From Paenibacillus sp. E222 (GTDB taxonomy: Bacteria > Bacillota > Bacilli > Paenibacillales > Paenibacillaceae), in the NCBI RefSeq assembly GCF_013401555.1, contig NZ_CP058552.1, positions 5,518,001 to 5,582,000 on the forward strand: a stretch of DNA of 64,000 nucleotides, given 5' to 3'. Position 1 is the stretch's first letter. Every line of letters begins with the position of its first letter. The position numbers and the translations under genes were made by a program. The notes below the pieces were generated by a model. The model made no database searches and was not told where the DNA came from. It saw only the letters and a program-made list of their open reading frames with translations. Of the stretch, positions 47,506 to 56,615 are shown piece by piece.

Positions 47506-49773
47506 TTATAATTTCACTTCATATAAAGTGGTTTGACCACCGAAACCGAAACCGGAACCCGAACCGCTATCCGTACCTGTCTTCCACTCTGACGTTGGAA
47601 TTTCGGTACCATGCTCCTTGATCCAGTCACCGATATCCGAACTGCCACCTCGGCCGCCCATGCCACCTACCATGAAGTATTTCACCTGTCCACTCTTCAC
47701 GAGTTGTTCCAGTTTTTCCGGGGTATACACCGGATCTGAGCCGGAGAATCCGCCAAGCGTAATGACTGCTTCATTCTCATCGATGATATATGGGGCTGCC
47801 TGGTTATAGTCCGTTGTTGCAAAGAGATAGGTTTCACCTGTGTTATGCTCTCTCAGATAATTCAGTGTTGTGATGTCCACTTCTTCGTTGCGGTTTCCCG
47901 CTCCACCTCGACCACCTGTCGTCGGCAAGCCTCCTCCGCCATTCATGTTTCCGCCTGAATTCGGAGGTGTTCCCATGCCCGCATTGTTCGGGTCAGCTTC
48001 ATCGGACGATGGAAAAGCCTGATCGGTGTTGGTGTCATTTGATGTATTCGGCTGAGCCATACCCATACCGCCACCATTGCGATCACCTTGTCTATCTCCC
48101 ATCGCCATGCCCATTCCGCCGAACATCCCATTGGAACCTGTCGGTCCAGCCGCCGGAATCATGCTGTTGCCTCCATACGTGATAGGGGTAAAGGCCCAAT
48201 AGGTCGGACCGATCAGCATGACCATGAAGCCTGCGATAATCAAACCCTGTTTCCATGGATGTGAACGATTAAGCATCACAATCAGGATAACCGTAATCAG
48301 AATGCCTGCAATTAATTCAGCTATAGACCAAGCTGCCCCGATAGTTTCGTTATACACCTGCATGATATACCAGCCGAAGATGGTCGTAAGCAGTACGGAT
48401 ATCGGAAGCAGCCAGGCTTGCCAGCCATGGCGTTCACGGTACGCCGTCCACATGGCTGCAAATCCTGCTCCGGTTAATGCCGCTACTGGAGGGGCGAGCA
48501 TAATCAGATAATATTGATGGAAGAAACCAGCCACACTGAAGAAAGCAGCTACCGGAAGCAGCCAGGCCAGCCAGAACAAAGCTTCCTTATGCTTCTCGGT
48601 TATATTTCTCCGTTTTAACCCTGCAAATATGGCGATGCAGCCAAGCAATACCATCGGCAAAAGCCAACTGGCCTGACCGGACAGTTCGGTCTGGAATAAC
48701 CGCAAAGGACCTTTCTCCCCGGTGCCAAACATGCCGCCCATGCCACCACCGCCGCCATTACCACCACCGAAATTTCTTCCATTAGGCATCTCGCCACCGT
48801 TAGGCATCTGACCACCCGGGAAAGTCATTCCATTCATGCCACCCATTTCACCATTTCCCGGTGCATTGCCTGTTGGAGCCGAGCCGCTGGCCGAATGATC
48901 AGATGCTGAGGTCTGGGAAGCTGCGTTGCCACGGGCCTTGCCTTCATCGGAGGCGTTTGGCATGCCAGCATTCGCTGATCTGTTCTGTTGCCCTGTGAGA
49001 CGGGATAAGCCGTTATATCCAAAAGCCAACTCCAGCACTGAATTGGTTTCACTGCTGCCGATATAAGGCCGTTCATCTGTAGGTATTGAATCCACGGTGA
49101 CTGCCCAGGATAAGGAAACGACTGCCAGCACCGCCGTACTTCCGATCAGCAGAATGATTTTTCTTCTCCACTTTGCATTGAATGCAAGCAGATAGAACAA
49201 GTAGAAAGCCGGAAGAATCATATAGGCTTGCAGCATTTTCATATTAAATGCAAGCCCAATAAGTGCAAAGGCAACCAGGATACGCCACGTACTGCCTTGT
49301 TTGCTTCCCTTGAACAAAAACCATGAACCCAGCAGCAATGTGAATACCAGCATGCTGTCAATATTGTTGGTGCGGCTGACTGCTGCCACAACAGGAACAG
49401 TCGCCATTGCAAGTGCCGAGATTCGCGCTGCGGCAAGACCAAATGTAGGCTTGACCATGAAATATATCAGCAGCACCGAACCGATCCCCGCTAACGCTTG
49501 CGGTAAAATAACACTCCATCCATGCAATCCAAAAACGTAAGCAAAAGCGGTTTGAATCCAGAAGACAACCGGTGGTTTGTCTACGGTTACCGAACCAGCC
49601 GAGTCAAGCGATGCATAGAAAAAGTTATGGAAATTCCTCAGCATGCTCCCGACGGCGGTCGTATAATAGGAATTGGCATATTGGTCGTTCCAGATGCCAT
49701 ACCCGTTCAGAAATGCCGCCAGTAAAACAATCGGCAGAAGGACAAGGTCAATCCTTCGTTTGGCGTTATTCAA
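47506..49773 (-). CDS. GT39-family membrane glycosyltransferase, YkcB-like
   Basis: A 755-residue GT-C enzyme with about eleven helices. SLDSAGSVTVDKPPVVFWIQ in the first outer loop holds the acidic residues expected for catalysis with a lipid-linked sugar donor, as in ArnT and Pmt enzymes. Two Gly/Met/Asn-rich low-complexity regions occur (about 285-345 and 570-640), and a C-terminal extracellular domain contains NYLREHNTGETYLFATTDYN. It would transfer sugar outside the cell to an unknown envelope acceptor. Start is TTG 49773 (nine bases after AAGGAG) or TTG 49779. It is first in the operon and divergent from a two-component system. Confidence 0.87.
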   Translation of the reverse strand: MNNAKRRIDLVLLPIVLLAAFLNGYGIWNDQYANSYYTTAVGSMLRNFHNFFYASLDSAGSVTVDKPPVVFWIQTAFAYVFGLHGWSVILPQALAGIGSVLLIYFMVKPTFGLAAARISALAMATVPVVAAVSRTNNIDSMLVFTLLLGSWFLFKGSKQGSTWRILVAFALIGLAFNMKMLQAYMILPAFYLFYLLAFNAKWRRKIILLIGSTAVLAVVSLSWAVTVDSIPTDERPYIGSSETNSVLELAFGYNGLSRLTGQQNRSANAGMPNASDEGKARGNAASQTSASDHSASGSAPTGNAPGNGEMGGMNGMTFPGGQMPNGGEMPNGRNFGGGNGGGGGMGGMFGTGEKGPLRLFQTELSGQASWLLPMVLLGCIAIFAGLKRRNITEKHKEALFWLAWLLPVAAFFSVAGFFHQYYLIMLAPPVAALTGAGFAAMWTAYRERHGWQAWLLPISVLLTTIFGWYIMQVYNETIGAAWSIAELIAGILITVILIVMLNRSHPWKQGLIIAGFMVMLIGPTYWAFTPITYGGNSMIPAAGPTGSNGMFGGMGMAMGDRQGDRNGGGMGMAQPNTSNDTNTDQAFPSSDEADPNNAGMGTPPNSGGNMNGGGGLPTTGGRGGAGNRNEEVDITTLNYLREHNTGETYLFATTDYNQAAPYIIDENEAVITLGGFSGSDPVYTPEKLEQLVKSGQVKYFMVGGMGGRGGSSDIGDWIKEHGTEIPTSEWKTGTDSGSGSGFGFGGQTTLYEVKL

Positions 49774-49976
49774 TCTCAATCACTCCTTCAAATTCTTCAT
49801 GTCTACTATTGTGACAGGCCAAAATAAAACTGGGATGAGTGCCCGCTGAATGTTGCCTGAGGATAACTTGCAAACTTTTCAGCTAATTTTCAGTTTGGCG
49901 AGCGATAATACAGCATATAGACCTCTAGAATTGAGGGTATGTAATTGATGGATTTAACGGGAGGGAACGCCTGCTT

Positions 49977-50660
49977 ATGAAGCTAAGTACTGGCATTAAA
50001 ATACTATTGGCCGATGATGAACCACATATTTTGCAATTTCTGGAGCTAGGACTAAGCAACGAAGGATTTGACGTACGTACGGCCCCGGATGGAGCCGCTG
50101 CGCTTGAATTGGCACTCGACTTTCGTCCACATATGGCCATTCTGGATGTCATGATGCCCGAGATGGATGGGTTTGAGGTTGTTGAGCGTCTGCGCAAGAG
50201 CGGGGCTCACGTCGGGGTGATCATGCTGACAGCCAAAGATGAAGTCGAAAATCGGGTAAAAGGCCTATGGCTTGGTGCTGACGATTATATGATTAAGCCT
50301 TTTGCGTTCGATGAACTGCTTGCACGGATTCAGGCAAGGCTGCGTAATCAGTTTCCTTTATTAATAGGGGCTGTGACTCATGGCCCATTCCGAATTGATG
50401 ATCAACGCAAAGAGATTACCTATCACGATCAGATTCTGGAGTTATCTCCAACCGAATATGAACTATTAAAATTCATCGTGCTCAATCATGGTATTGTCCT
50501 GAGTAAAGCGACCATTCTGAACCGCGTGTGGGGATATGATTTTGGTGGAGAAGAGAATATTGTGGAGGTGTACGTCCGCTCCTTGCGTGACAAACTGGGG
50601 GATAAAGAACATAAGCTCATTCGTACACTTCGAGGTGTCGGATACAGGGTGGATCTCTGA
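49977..50660 (+). CDS. OmpR/PhoB-type response regulator
   Basis: A 227-residue regulator. The receiver domain (about 8-120) has DD at 13-14, phospho-acceptor D57 in AILDVMMPEMDG, the Thr in MLTAKD and K in MIKPFAF. The C-terminal winged helix (about 130-225) includes LSPTEYELLKFI and VEVYVRSLRDKLG. Its TGA overlaps the kinase ATG by one base (TGATG). It likely controls the divergent glycosylation operon, its own operon, or both; this is inferred from position. Confidence 0.93.
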   Translation: MKLSTGIKILLADDEPHILQFLELGLSNEGFDVRTAPDGAAALELALDFRPHMAILDVMMPEMDGFEVVERLRKSGAHVGVIMLTAKDEVENRVKGLWLGADDYMIKPFAFDELLARIQARLRNQFPLLIGAVTHGPFRIDDQRKEITYHDQILELSPTEYELLKFIVLNHGIVLSKATILNRVWGYDFGGEENIVEVYVRSLRDKLGDKEHKLIRTLRGVGYRVDL

Positions 50661-52186
50661 TGGTCTCTCTATTAAAGAAAGATAAACATCTTTGGACATG
50701 GCTGCATCAATGGATATCGCCACGTTCGCTCCGCTCTCAATTACTTGCACGCTCCCTGTTCATTCTGGCTGCTCTGCTATTGTTAATTGGCATTCTTCAA
50801 TTCTGGATTATGGAAAGCTTTCTGTATCGCAACCAGGCGAAAACCATGGAAGAGCAGCTCATGTCCATGCCTCCTGTGTGGCTCGGATCGTCTTCACGAA
50901 GTGGTGCGACAAACAATCCTTTTGGCGGGCAATCCGGATCAGATCCAAGAGGATCAGGCAATCGTTTCTTATACATTCCTGATCGTTCACTGGCTTTATT
51001 TGATAATCAAAGTGGCTTCGAGGATATTTTTGGTGAAGACGGTCTGACAGCTCCTCGCTTGACGTCAGTTGAATATCAGAACATTACAGATCGGATCAAC
51101 GATAAACAGCATGTTCCGTACCGGATTGTAACGGATAATCAAGGCAATGAGCAGCTAATCGTCTTCTCTTCGCCTGGACCGCGTAATCGCGGCTTACCCA
51201 TGGTGCAGATGGGCACGGCTACGAAACCGCTAAAAGATCTGATTGTGAAACAGCTTCTGATCTTCTTGATGTTATCCCTGCTGGCTATGATGGCCGGACT
51301 CGTTCTATACGCCAAAGCACTTCGCCGGACGTTAATTCCATTGTCCAGTATGGTAGATACGGTGCAACGAATCGATGCAGGCAGCCTGGCTGAACGTCTT
51401 CCTTCTGTCCAGGGACAACAGGAAGTGGATCAGCTGGCGCTTTCATTTAACGGCATGCTTGAGAGGCTGGAAGACTCGTTTGAAGCAGAACGGGAGTCAA
51501 AAGAACAGATGCAGCGTTTTCTGTCCGATGCTTCCCATGAACTACGTACCCCTCTTACCTCCATTCACGGATTTATTGAGGTGCTCCAGCGTGGCGCAGC
51601 CTCCAACAGCGAGCAATTATATAGCGCACTGAACAGCATGTATGGTGAATCGGTGCGGATTAACAAACTTGTAGAAGATCTGCTGATGCTGACCAAGCTG
51701 GATCAGGCGCCTCACCAGGAGCAGGAAGTCATCCAACTTGACAGTCTGCTGCTCGAAATGCAGCCACAGTTGATCATGATGGCTCAGGAAAGACAGGTTC
51801 ATCTCGACCTGACCGCTGAAGTTCATGTAATGGCCGATGCTCACAAATTAAAACAGGTTGTACTCAATCTGTTCCACAATGCAGTGCAGCACACCGATTC
51901 AGATCGGGGAACCATCAGTATTTCGTTGTATGCCGCTCAGCATAAAGCCGAGTTAACCGTCAAAGATAACGGCTCTGGGATTGAACCGGAACATCTCCCT
52001 CATATCTTTGAACGCTTCTATCGCACAAGCTCTTCCCGTTCCAGAAAACAAGGAGGCGCGGGTCTAGGGCTTGCCATTACCCGTTCGATTGTGGAATCGT
52101 ATGGCGGGAAAATAACAGTGCGCAGCCAATTAGGAGCAGGAACGGAATTTACGATTTTGCTGCCTTTGGTCAAGATCGAAGCCTAG
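50660..52186 (+). CDS. Membrane sensor histidine kinase with HAMP
   Basis: A 508-residue sensor. TM1 is about 32-52, an outer domain about 53-195 includes a Gly/Ser-rich linker, TM2 is about 197-217, and HAMP lies about 218-270. Phospho-acceptor H293 lies in FLSDASHELRTPL. The ATPase has VVLNLFHNAVQHT, DNGSGIEPEHL and GGAGLGLAIT. Composition and layout resemble MprB/BaeS-type kinases. It is translated together with the regulator. The signal is unknown; an envelope cue would fit the adjacent glycosyltransferases. Confidence 0.93.
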   Translation: MVSLLKKDKHLWTWLHQWISPRSLRSQLLARSLFILAALLLLIGILQFWIMESFLYRNQAKTMEEQLMSMPPVWLGSSSRSGATNNPFGGQSGSDPRGSGNRFLYIPDRSLALFDNQSGFEDIFGEDGLTAPRLTSVEYQNITDRINDKQHVPYRIVTDNQGNEQLIVFSSPGPRNRGLPMVQMGTATKPLKDLIVKQLLIFLMLSLLAMMAGLVLYAKALRRTLIPLSSMVDTVQRIDAGSLAERLPSVQGQQEVDQLALSFNGMLERLEDSFEAERESKEQMQRFLSDASHELRTPLTSIHGFIEVLQRGAASNSEQLYSALNSMYGESVRINKLVEDLLMLTKLDQAPHQEQEVIQLDSLLLEMQPQLIMMAQERQVHLDLTAEVHVMADAHKLKQVVLNLFHNAVQHTDSDRGTISISLYAAQHKAELTVKDNGSGIEPEHLPHIFERFYRTSSSRSRKQGGAGLGLAITRSIVESYGGKITVRSQLGAGTEFTILLPLVKIEA

Positions 52187-52242
52187 CTAAACGAGGCTTG
52201 TAAGACGACGCTTTCGGTTTTATTGCGGCACTTATCGCATGC

Positions 52243-52287
52243 TAAATAACCTTTTCATTTCTGCGGAGAAATGAAAAGGTTATTTGT
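52243..52287. terminator. Bidirectional intrinsic terminator
   Basis: AAATAACCTTTTCATTTC pairs with GAAATGAAAAGGTTATTT around a short loop, serving the kinase and the opposing HAD gene. Confidence 0.9.
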
Positions 52288-52334
52288 TTGTTATTGGATT
52301 GGTGGAATGGTGAACAGTGCCTTTGTATCAAGGG

Positions 52335-52925
52335 TTATCGTGGGTATGCGAGCCATTCGTCAATTTCAGCAATCCATTGATGCTGTTCATCAGCAAGTAA
52401 TGTTTCCCATCCCAGCTCAGCAGCAGGCTTCAAATTTTTAGCCTGATCATCCACGTATATAATACGTACATCCCTGTCTAGATGAGATTGTACAAGTTCA
52501 TATATCTCTATATTGGGCTTGCAATATCCGACCTGATTGGAAATGGTTATGCTCTTGCAATACGGCTGGATCAACGGCAAAATAGCTTGAATCCATTCAT
52601 GACAATGATTGCTCAAGAGATGAAGTTCTGCCAGCTCGCTCCATCGTTCAAGACAATGCATGGCAGGTAGCAACTCTGTTGTTTGATCAAGCAATTCATA
52701 GGCATACATCTTATCCATCTTGGGATATTGGGTTTGCATCCAGATCCAGAACTGCTCCTCCGTCAACCTTCCTGTCCACAAATCCTTACGTATAGCACTC
52801 AATTGCTCGATTAAAACAGGAAAAGGCGTACCTGCATACCTAGCAAGCTCCTGCCAGAATGAAGAGGAAAGATTGGTGATCAGAACACCGGCCAGATCTA
52901 AAACAAGTTGGGGTTTGGAATCCAT
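52335..52925 (-). CDS. HAD-superfamily hydrolase (subfamily IA)
   Basis: A 196-residue phosphatase-like protein. Motif I is VLDLAGVLI (nucleophile Asp with the second Asp replaced, as in YihX-like members), motif II is in LHLLSNH, motif III Lys in NQVGYCKPNIEIYE, and motif IV YVDDQAKNL. This suits sugar-phosphate phosphatases of the YihX type, but replacement of the acid/base Asp by Ala is unusual and could lower or alter activity. CAGGAGTG precedes the ATG. No partner gene is evident. Confidence 0.83.
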   Translation of the reverse strand: MDSKPQLVLDLAGVLITNLSSSFWQELARYAGTPFPVLIEQLSAIRKDLWTGRLTEEQFWIWMQTQYPKMDKMYAYELLDQTTELLPAMHCLERWSELAELHLLSNHCHEWIQAILPLIQPYCKSITISNQVGYCKPNIEIYELVQSHLDRDVRIIYVDDQAKNLKPAAELGWETLLADEQHQWIAEIDEWLAYPR

Positions 52926-52967
52926 GGGATCACTCCTGTGCAGTCATCTTGATTCATTACTGTAGGG

Positions 52968-53543
52968 TTATCGTGGGTGCTTCAACAGTTGGTAATGGTT
53001 GTACGGTTCATTCTCGATTTCAATCCTATTCAGATATTCAAACTTGCATTTCTGTATTACCTTGCTGGATGCCTGATTCGTTAATAAAGCGATGGCATTC
53101 AATACTTCAACGTTTGTATTTTCAAATAAATACTGCGTTATTCCTTGTACTGCCTGCGTTGTAAAACCACGGTTCCGGAAGTGTTTCGAAATGCCGTACA
53201 TAATCTCCCGATTGGGCGCTGGCAGTTCATCCTTGATCCCCGAGCAGCACCATCCGATGAACTCATCATTTTCTTTGAGCACAATAGCCAACCGTAAACA
53301 GAGGTTTCCGATGTCTCCTCCGGCCAAAACAGCTTGTTTAAAATTCTGATTCTCAGGGATTTCGTACTGAGTGAGCCAAAGGGCTCTCTCTTCAACTGTC
53401 GCATTCCAACCCGGCAAAAATTCGTAAACCTCCGGTTGCCAGGTGATTTCCTGCAATTTCTGCAAATCCTCAGGTCGATACTCACGCAAATAAATATCTT
53501 TGCAATCAATGATTAATTCATCACTTTGTATAATTTGTTTCAT
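52968..53543 (-). CDS. GNAT N-acetyltransferase (RimJ/RimL-like)
   Basis: A 191-residue acetyltransferase. YLREYRPEDLQKLQEITWQP starts the fold, GWCCSGIKDELPAPNREIMY precedes the acetyl-CoA-binding KHFRNRGFTTQAVQGITQYL, and NEASSK-like NQASSKVIQKCKF closes it. The RimJ/RimL branch acetylates N-termini or small amines, and substrate cannot be assigned. AGAGGCATAT precedes the ATG. It is transcribed in the same direction as the HAD gene 42 bp downstream. Confidence 0.85.
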   Translation of the reverse strand: MKQIIQSDELIIDCKDIYLREYRPEDLQKLQEITWQPEVYEFLPGWNATVEERALWLTQYEIPENQNFKQAVLAGGDIGNLCLRLAIVLKENDEFIGWCCSGIKDELPAPNREIMYGISKHFRNRGFTTQAVQGITQYLFENTNVEVLNAIALLTNQASSKVIQKCKFEYLNRIEIENEPYNHYQLLKHPR

Positions 53544-53583
53544 ATATGCCTCTTTTCATTGCTTTTATTGGTTTATTGAGAAC

Positions 53584-55050
53584 CTAATTTTCTTTACAAT
53601 ATAAGGCCGTGTACCATTGCCATAAGGGCAATGCGTTGGCTGTTATGGAGTCAGGATCTTGCGTTTTTTCAAGTTGGGGGAAATACTCTGGGTATTGAGC
53701 CATATATTCGCTGACACACCATCGAACTGACCAATTGATATCTGTCGCCCAGTTCATCCAATTATGTATTTCCTCCTTTGGAGCATTTTGCAATAACCCA
53801 TGCATATACCACCCCCTTACGCCACCTTCTTTTTCATGCAATAAGCACTCCCAATAAAACTGCCGCTCTTGTTCGTTCATTGGTTCACGGAGGGTTGATA
53901 CCGCAATTTTACGAACAATAGGGGACGAATCCTCAGTGAAATCCCATAACTCTTCTCGTGATAATACATTACTCCGAACTAGCATAGTTAACGCAAGCGC
54001 TCTTTCAATCTCATCCACCGAATGAATACCCATAAAGGGGTTTTCAATACTTGTAATTAGTAAAGTATTTGGTATGTACATTGGCCCATCAGCAGTTTTC
54101 AGATAACGTATCGTATTAGCAACATTAATTCTCGGAGCAGGGTTATCGTAACTCTCAAATGTGTCACCATGCTCAACCAAGGCGCGCCTCAACATATCGG
54201 AACTTAGTTCCGGAAATTGAGAGAACAAATGGGCGGCAACACCAGCGACAAGCGCAGCAGCTCCAGATGTTCCTCCATAATAAGATACACTGCGATCACG
54301 TTCTTCCATTTTATAAGAAGGAATTGTAAGATGTAGTCTGGGTGCCAAAATATCGGGTCTGAAGTGACCGTCTCCATTTCTGCCATAAGGTTCATCCGGG
54401 AAAGAAACATGTGATGAACGATCAGCCTTTCCACGATCAACGTAGCCACCAACCGCTAAATACTGTATTGGCGGCATAACGTTATTTAAACGTGTATTTC
54501 CATTCGAGCAAATAACCAGAATCCCCTGTTGAACGGCTGAATCCAGTGCTTTTACTGTCGAGTTTTCTCTCGTATTCTGAAGATGAACTTCATTATCTAA
54601 TGCCTGCCAACCCGTGCTTAGAATAATTTTTATATTCCAGTCGATTCCATGTTCAAGGATCCAGTCGATTCCTTTTTTCAGACGTTCTCCTTCTCCTGCT
54701 GTAAATGCTCCATGATCAAGAACGATAAATGTGGCCGCTGGTGCAATTCCGATATGTGTCATTCCCTCTAATCGGATTGGCTCATGGGCCAAAGCCAGCA
54801 CACTCATAAGACCATGCTCACCTTTAAGGTGATCTTCCTCCCCGTTATTAGTTGAAATGTCCTTCATGGTGACGGTCAGATTTTCATGTACGGTAACACA
54901 TTTAATTCGAGTATTTAAGTGATTTATGAGATGATGTGGCTTGATTGAATCAATAATTACGATCCCTACTCCCTGACCTGAAGTATGAACATCAGGCTGT
55001 TCAGAAAAACCTAACCTTTTCCATGTTGGATCGGGTATTGCTCTATCCAC
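53584..55050 (-). CDS. Cytoplasmic subtilisin-like (S8) protease with HEAT-like tail
   Basis: A 488-residue protein. The S8 triad is visible: D34 in VIIDS, H79 in GEHG and S262 in GGTSGAAALVAG, with N183 as oxyanion Asn. No signal peptide or propeptide is present, so it acts inside the cell. From about residue 330 the tail is helical with ALTMLVRSNVLSREELWDF, PIVRKIAVSTL and INWSVRWCVSEYM segments that look like HEAT/armadillo repeats, suggesting a partner- or substrate-recognition module. The GTG start follows GAGGTGA. Function unknown; regulated proteolysis or defence are possible. Confidence 0.85.
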   Translation of the reverse strand: MDRAIPDPTWKRLGFSEQPDVHTSGQGVGIVIIDSIKPHHLINHLNTRIKCVTVHENLTVTMKDISTNNGEEDHLKGEHGLMSVLALAHEPIRLEGMTHIGIAPAATFIVLDHGAFTAGEGERLKKGIDWILEHGIDWNIKIILSTGWQALDNEVHLQNTRENSTVKALDSAVQQGILVICSNGNTRLNNVMPPIQYLAVGGYVDRGKADRSSHVSFPDEPYGRNGDGHFRPDILAPRLHLTIPSYKMEERDRSVSYYGGTSGAAALVAGVAAHLFSQFPELSSDMLRRALVEHGDTFESYDNPAPRINVANTIRYLKTADGPMYIPNTLLITSIENPFMGIHSVDEIERALALTMLVRSNVLSREELWDFTEDSSPIVRKIAVSTLREPMNEQERQFYWECLLHEKEGGVRGWYMHGLLQNAPKEEIHNWMNWATDINWSVRWCVSEYMAQYPEYFPQLEKTQDPDSITANALPLWQWYTALYCKEN

Positions 55051-55115
55051 ACGATCACCTCAGATTTGGATATTATTAAAACAATTTCACCTCTTGCACA
55101 TTGTCAGTATCCTAA

Positions 55116-55466
55116 CTAACATTTGCATACCATCAACCAATTCCCGTCTGGATCTTGAAAATTAAACCATTGTTCATGTTCTATTGGTGTTCTTATATTT
55201 ACATTTTTGGAGTGCATAAACGCATAGGCTTCCTCAATGTTGAGTGTATCAAAATGAAATGCCGGGGTTTTAAATGTATGATCCTCTGAATAAATTTTGC
55301 TATCTAGCACAATACGTGTTCCATTCATCGGAATAATGTACAGATGACCAAATAAAATCTCCCCGTCAACAGGCAATCCTAATATATCGCAATACCACTC
55401 ACGTGCCTTTTCAATATCACGAACAGGAATAAACACCGTACTGATCTGATTTAAAATAGGGCTCAC
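55116..55466 (-). CDS. VOC-superfamily (glyoxalase-like) protein
   Basis: A 116-residue protein with paired beta-alpha-beta modules. ISTVFIPVRDIEKAREWYCD opens it, FHFDTLNIEEAYAFMH lies mid-way, and FNFQDPDGNWLMV is the classical C-terminal metal/substrate motif. Family members are dioxygenases, isomerases, glyoxalases or antibiotic-binding proteins; none can be chosen here. Its GTG start overlaps the preceding acetyltransferase stop by four bases (GTGA), so the two are co-translated. Confidence 0.83.
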   Translation of the reverse strand: MSPILNQISTVFIPVRDIEKAREWYCDILGLPVDGEILFGHLYIIPMNGTRIVLDSKIYSEDHTFKTPAFHFDTLNIEEAYAFMHSKNVNIRTPIEHEQWFNFQDPDGNWLMVCKC

Positions 55467-56038
55467 GCCAGTCCCCCCTTATCAATAAACTCGTCTTTGG
55501 TTAATCCGAACAGGATCATATCCTGGTATTTTCCATCGGTATAAATCACCTGACGACGCACGCCCTCCTGTACACATCCAAGCTTTCTCATCATGGCTGC
55601 GGAAGGTTCATTGCCTTCGAGAACAGAATCATTGAATTTATTAAGCCTACGCTCGAAAAAGGCATATTTGAGCAAAATTCGAATGGCTCTCGTCCCGTAT
55701 CCTTTTCCGCGATGATCCCTGTCAATTTGAATTCCAATGCTAAAGGTACCATTCCGCTCATCGATGCTGTTCAGGTTCAGGCCCCCGACATTCTCACCAT
55801 CCATATTTTCAATCGTGAACATGATCCGTCCCCTGTCTAGAGAAAAATCGGAGAAGGCTTCCGTAAATTTCTTCGCCTCAGCATTCGTAGGTGGCAGTTC
55901 TACCTCACATTCCAGTAAACGACGAGCGGGTGAATCAAACCGGTTATAATAATGATCCTCCCAATCTTCCTCACGCAAAGCACGTAATCGAACCTTATCA
56001 TCCTGCCAAAAATAATCGCTATAGTTAATCTCTCTCAT
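55463..56038 (-). CDS. GNAT N-acetyltransferase
   Basis: A 191-residue acetyltransferase. KVRLRALREEDWEDHYYNRF begins the fold. IQIDRDHRGKGYGTRAIRIL is the acetyl-CoA-binding motif A, and NEPSAAMMRKLGCVQEGVRR the typical terminal helix-strand. ATG 56038 with GAGG nine bases upstream is chosen, since the TTG at 56074 lacks a site. It is coupled to the VOC gene downstream. Paired GNAT-VOC genes often act on drugs or small amines, but that is speculation. Confidence 0.86.
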   Translation of the reverse strand: MREINYSDYFWQDDKVRLRALREEDWEDHYYNRFDSPARRLLECEVELPPTNAEAKKFTEAFSDFSLDRGRIMFTIENMDGENVGGLNLNSIDERNGTFSIGIQIDRDHRGKGYGTRAIRILLKYAFFERRLNKFNDSVLEGNEPSAAMMRKLGCVQEGVRRQVIYTDGKYQDMILFGLTKDEFIDKGGLA

Positions 56039-56149
56039 TCTGATATCCCTCGCTTGGCCATGAATTGTTATCAATTTAATATGAGCTACGCCTATGATAA
56101 CCCATATTGTGGAATTTGAGGAGAATTGTTTTCATCAACGATACAACTA

Positions 56150-56190
56150 AAAATAGCCCCCGGACAGGAAAATCCTGCCGAAGGCTATCA
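56150..56190 (-). terminator. Terminator of the small acidic protein gene
   Basis: On the minus strand GATAGCC/GGCTATTTTT encloses GGCAGG/CCTG pairing, 20 bases after the stop at 56212. Confidence 0.75.
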
Positions 56191-56211
56191 TCTATTTTAT
56201 ATAATACGTCT

Positions 56212-56517
56212 TTACGATTCTTCTTCTTCCGGGTATTGAGGCTTGGTTACATTATCGGGAACCGTTTCATCGTAAACGTCCTGACCGGGATAATCCCGAA
56301 CTTCCCCTTCGTGCAGCTCATGATTTTCATAATCGAAACGATGTGCGGTCCTTTGATCCACTCGCCATGGCGAGCTTTTGCCAAGAGATTCAGACATTAG
56401 AGATGAGCCGTAAGGACCTTCAGGGAACTCTTCGAGTGTGATATCATTTCGCTGCGACTCCACCGTGGACACATCGGTATATTCTTGCCTTTCTTCTTGC
56501 AAAAATTTATCCTTCAT
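56212..56517 (-). CDS. Small acidic protein of unknown function
   Basis: A 101-residue hydrophilic protein with no membrane segment or cysteine. Segments such as ESQRNDITLEEFPEGPYGSS resemble short Bacillales 'cytosolic proteins' of unknown role. It is rich in Glu/Asp and Pro and is likely disordered. ATG 56517 follows GGAGGGA by six bases, and the ATG at 56532 lies inside that ribosome site. It has its own terminator and is probably monocistronic. Confidence 0.7.
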   Translation of the reverse strand: MKDKFLQEERQEYTDVSTVESQRNDITLEEFPEGPYGSSLMSESLGKSSPWRVDQRTAHRFDYENHELHEGEVRDYPGQDVYDETVPDNVTKPQYPEEEES

Positions 56518-56615
56518 CGTTCGTCCCTCCATATCTGCTTCGTGGTGATCAAAGCATGTTTATTTTGAACGGAAATGAAAGGATTTATGCATGAACCATG
56601 GCTAAAATCCATTCT

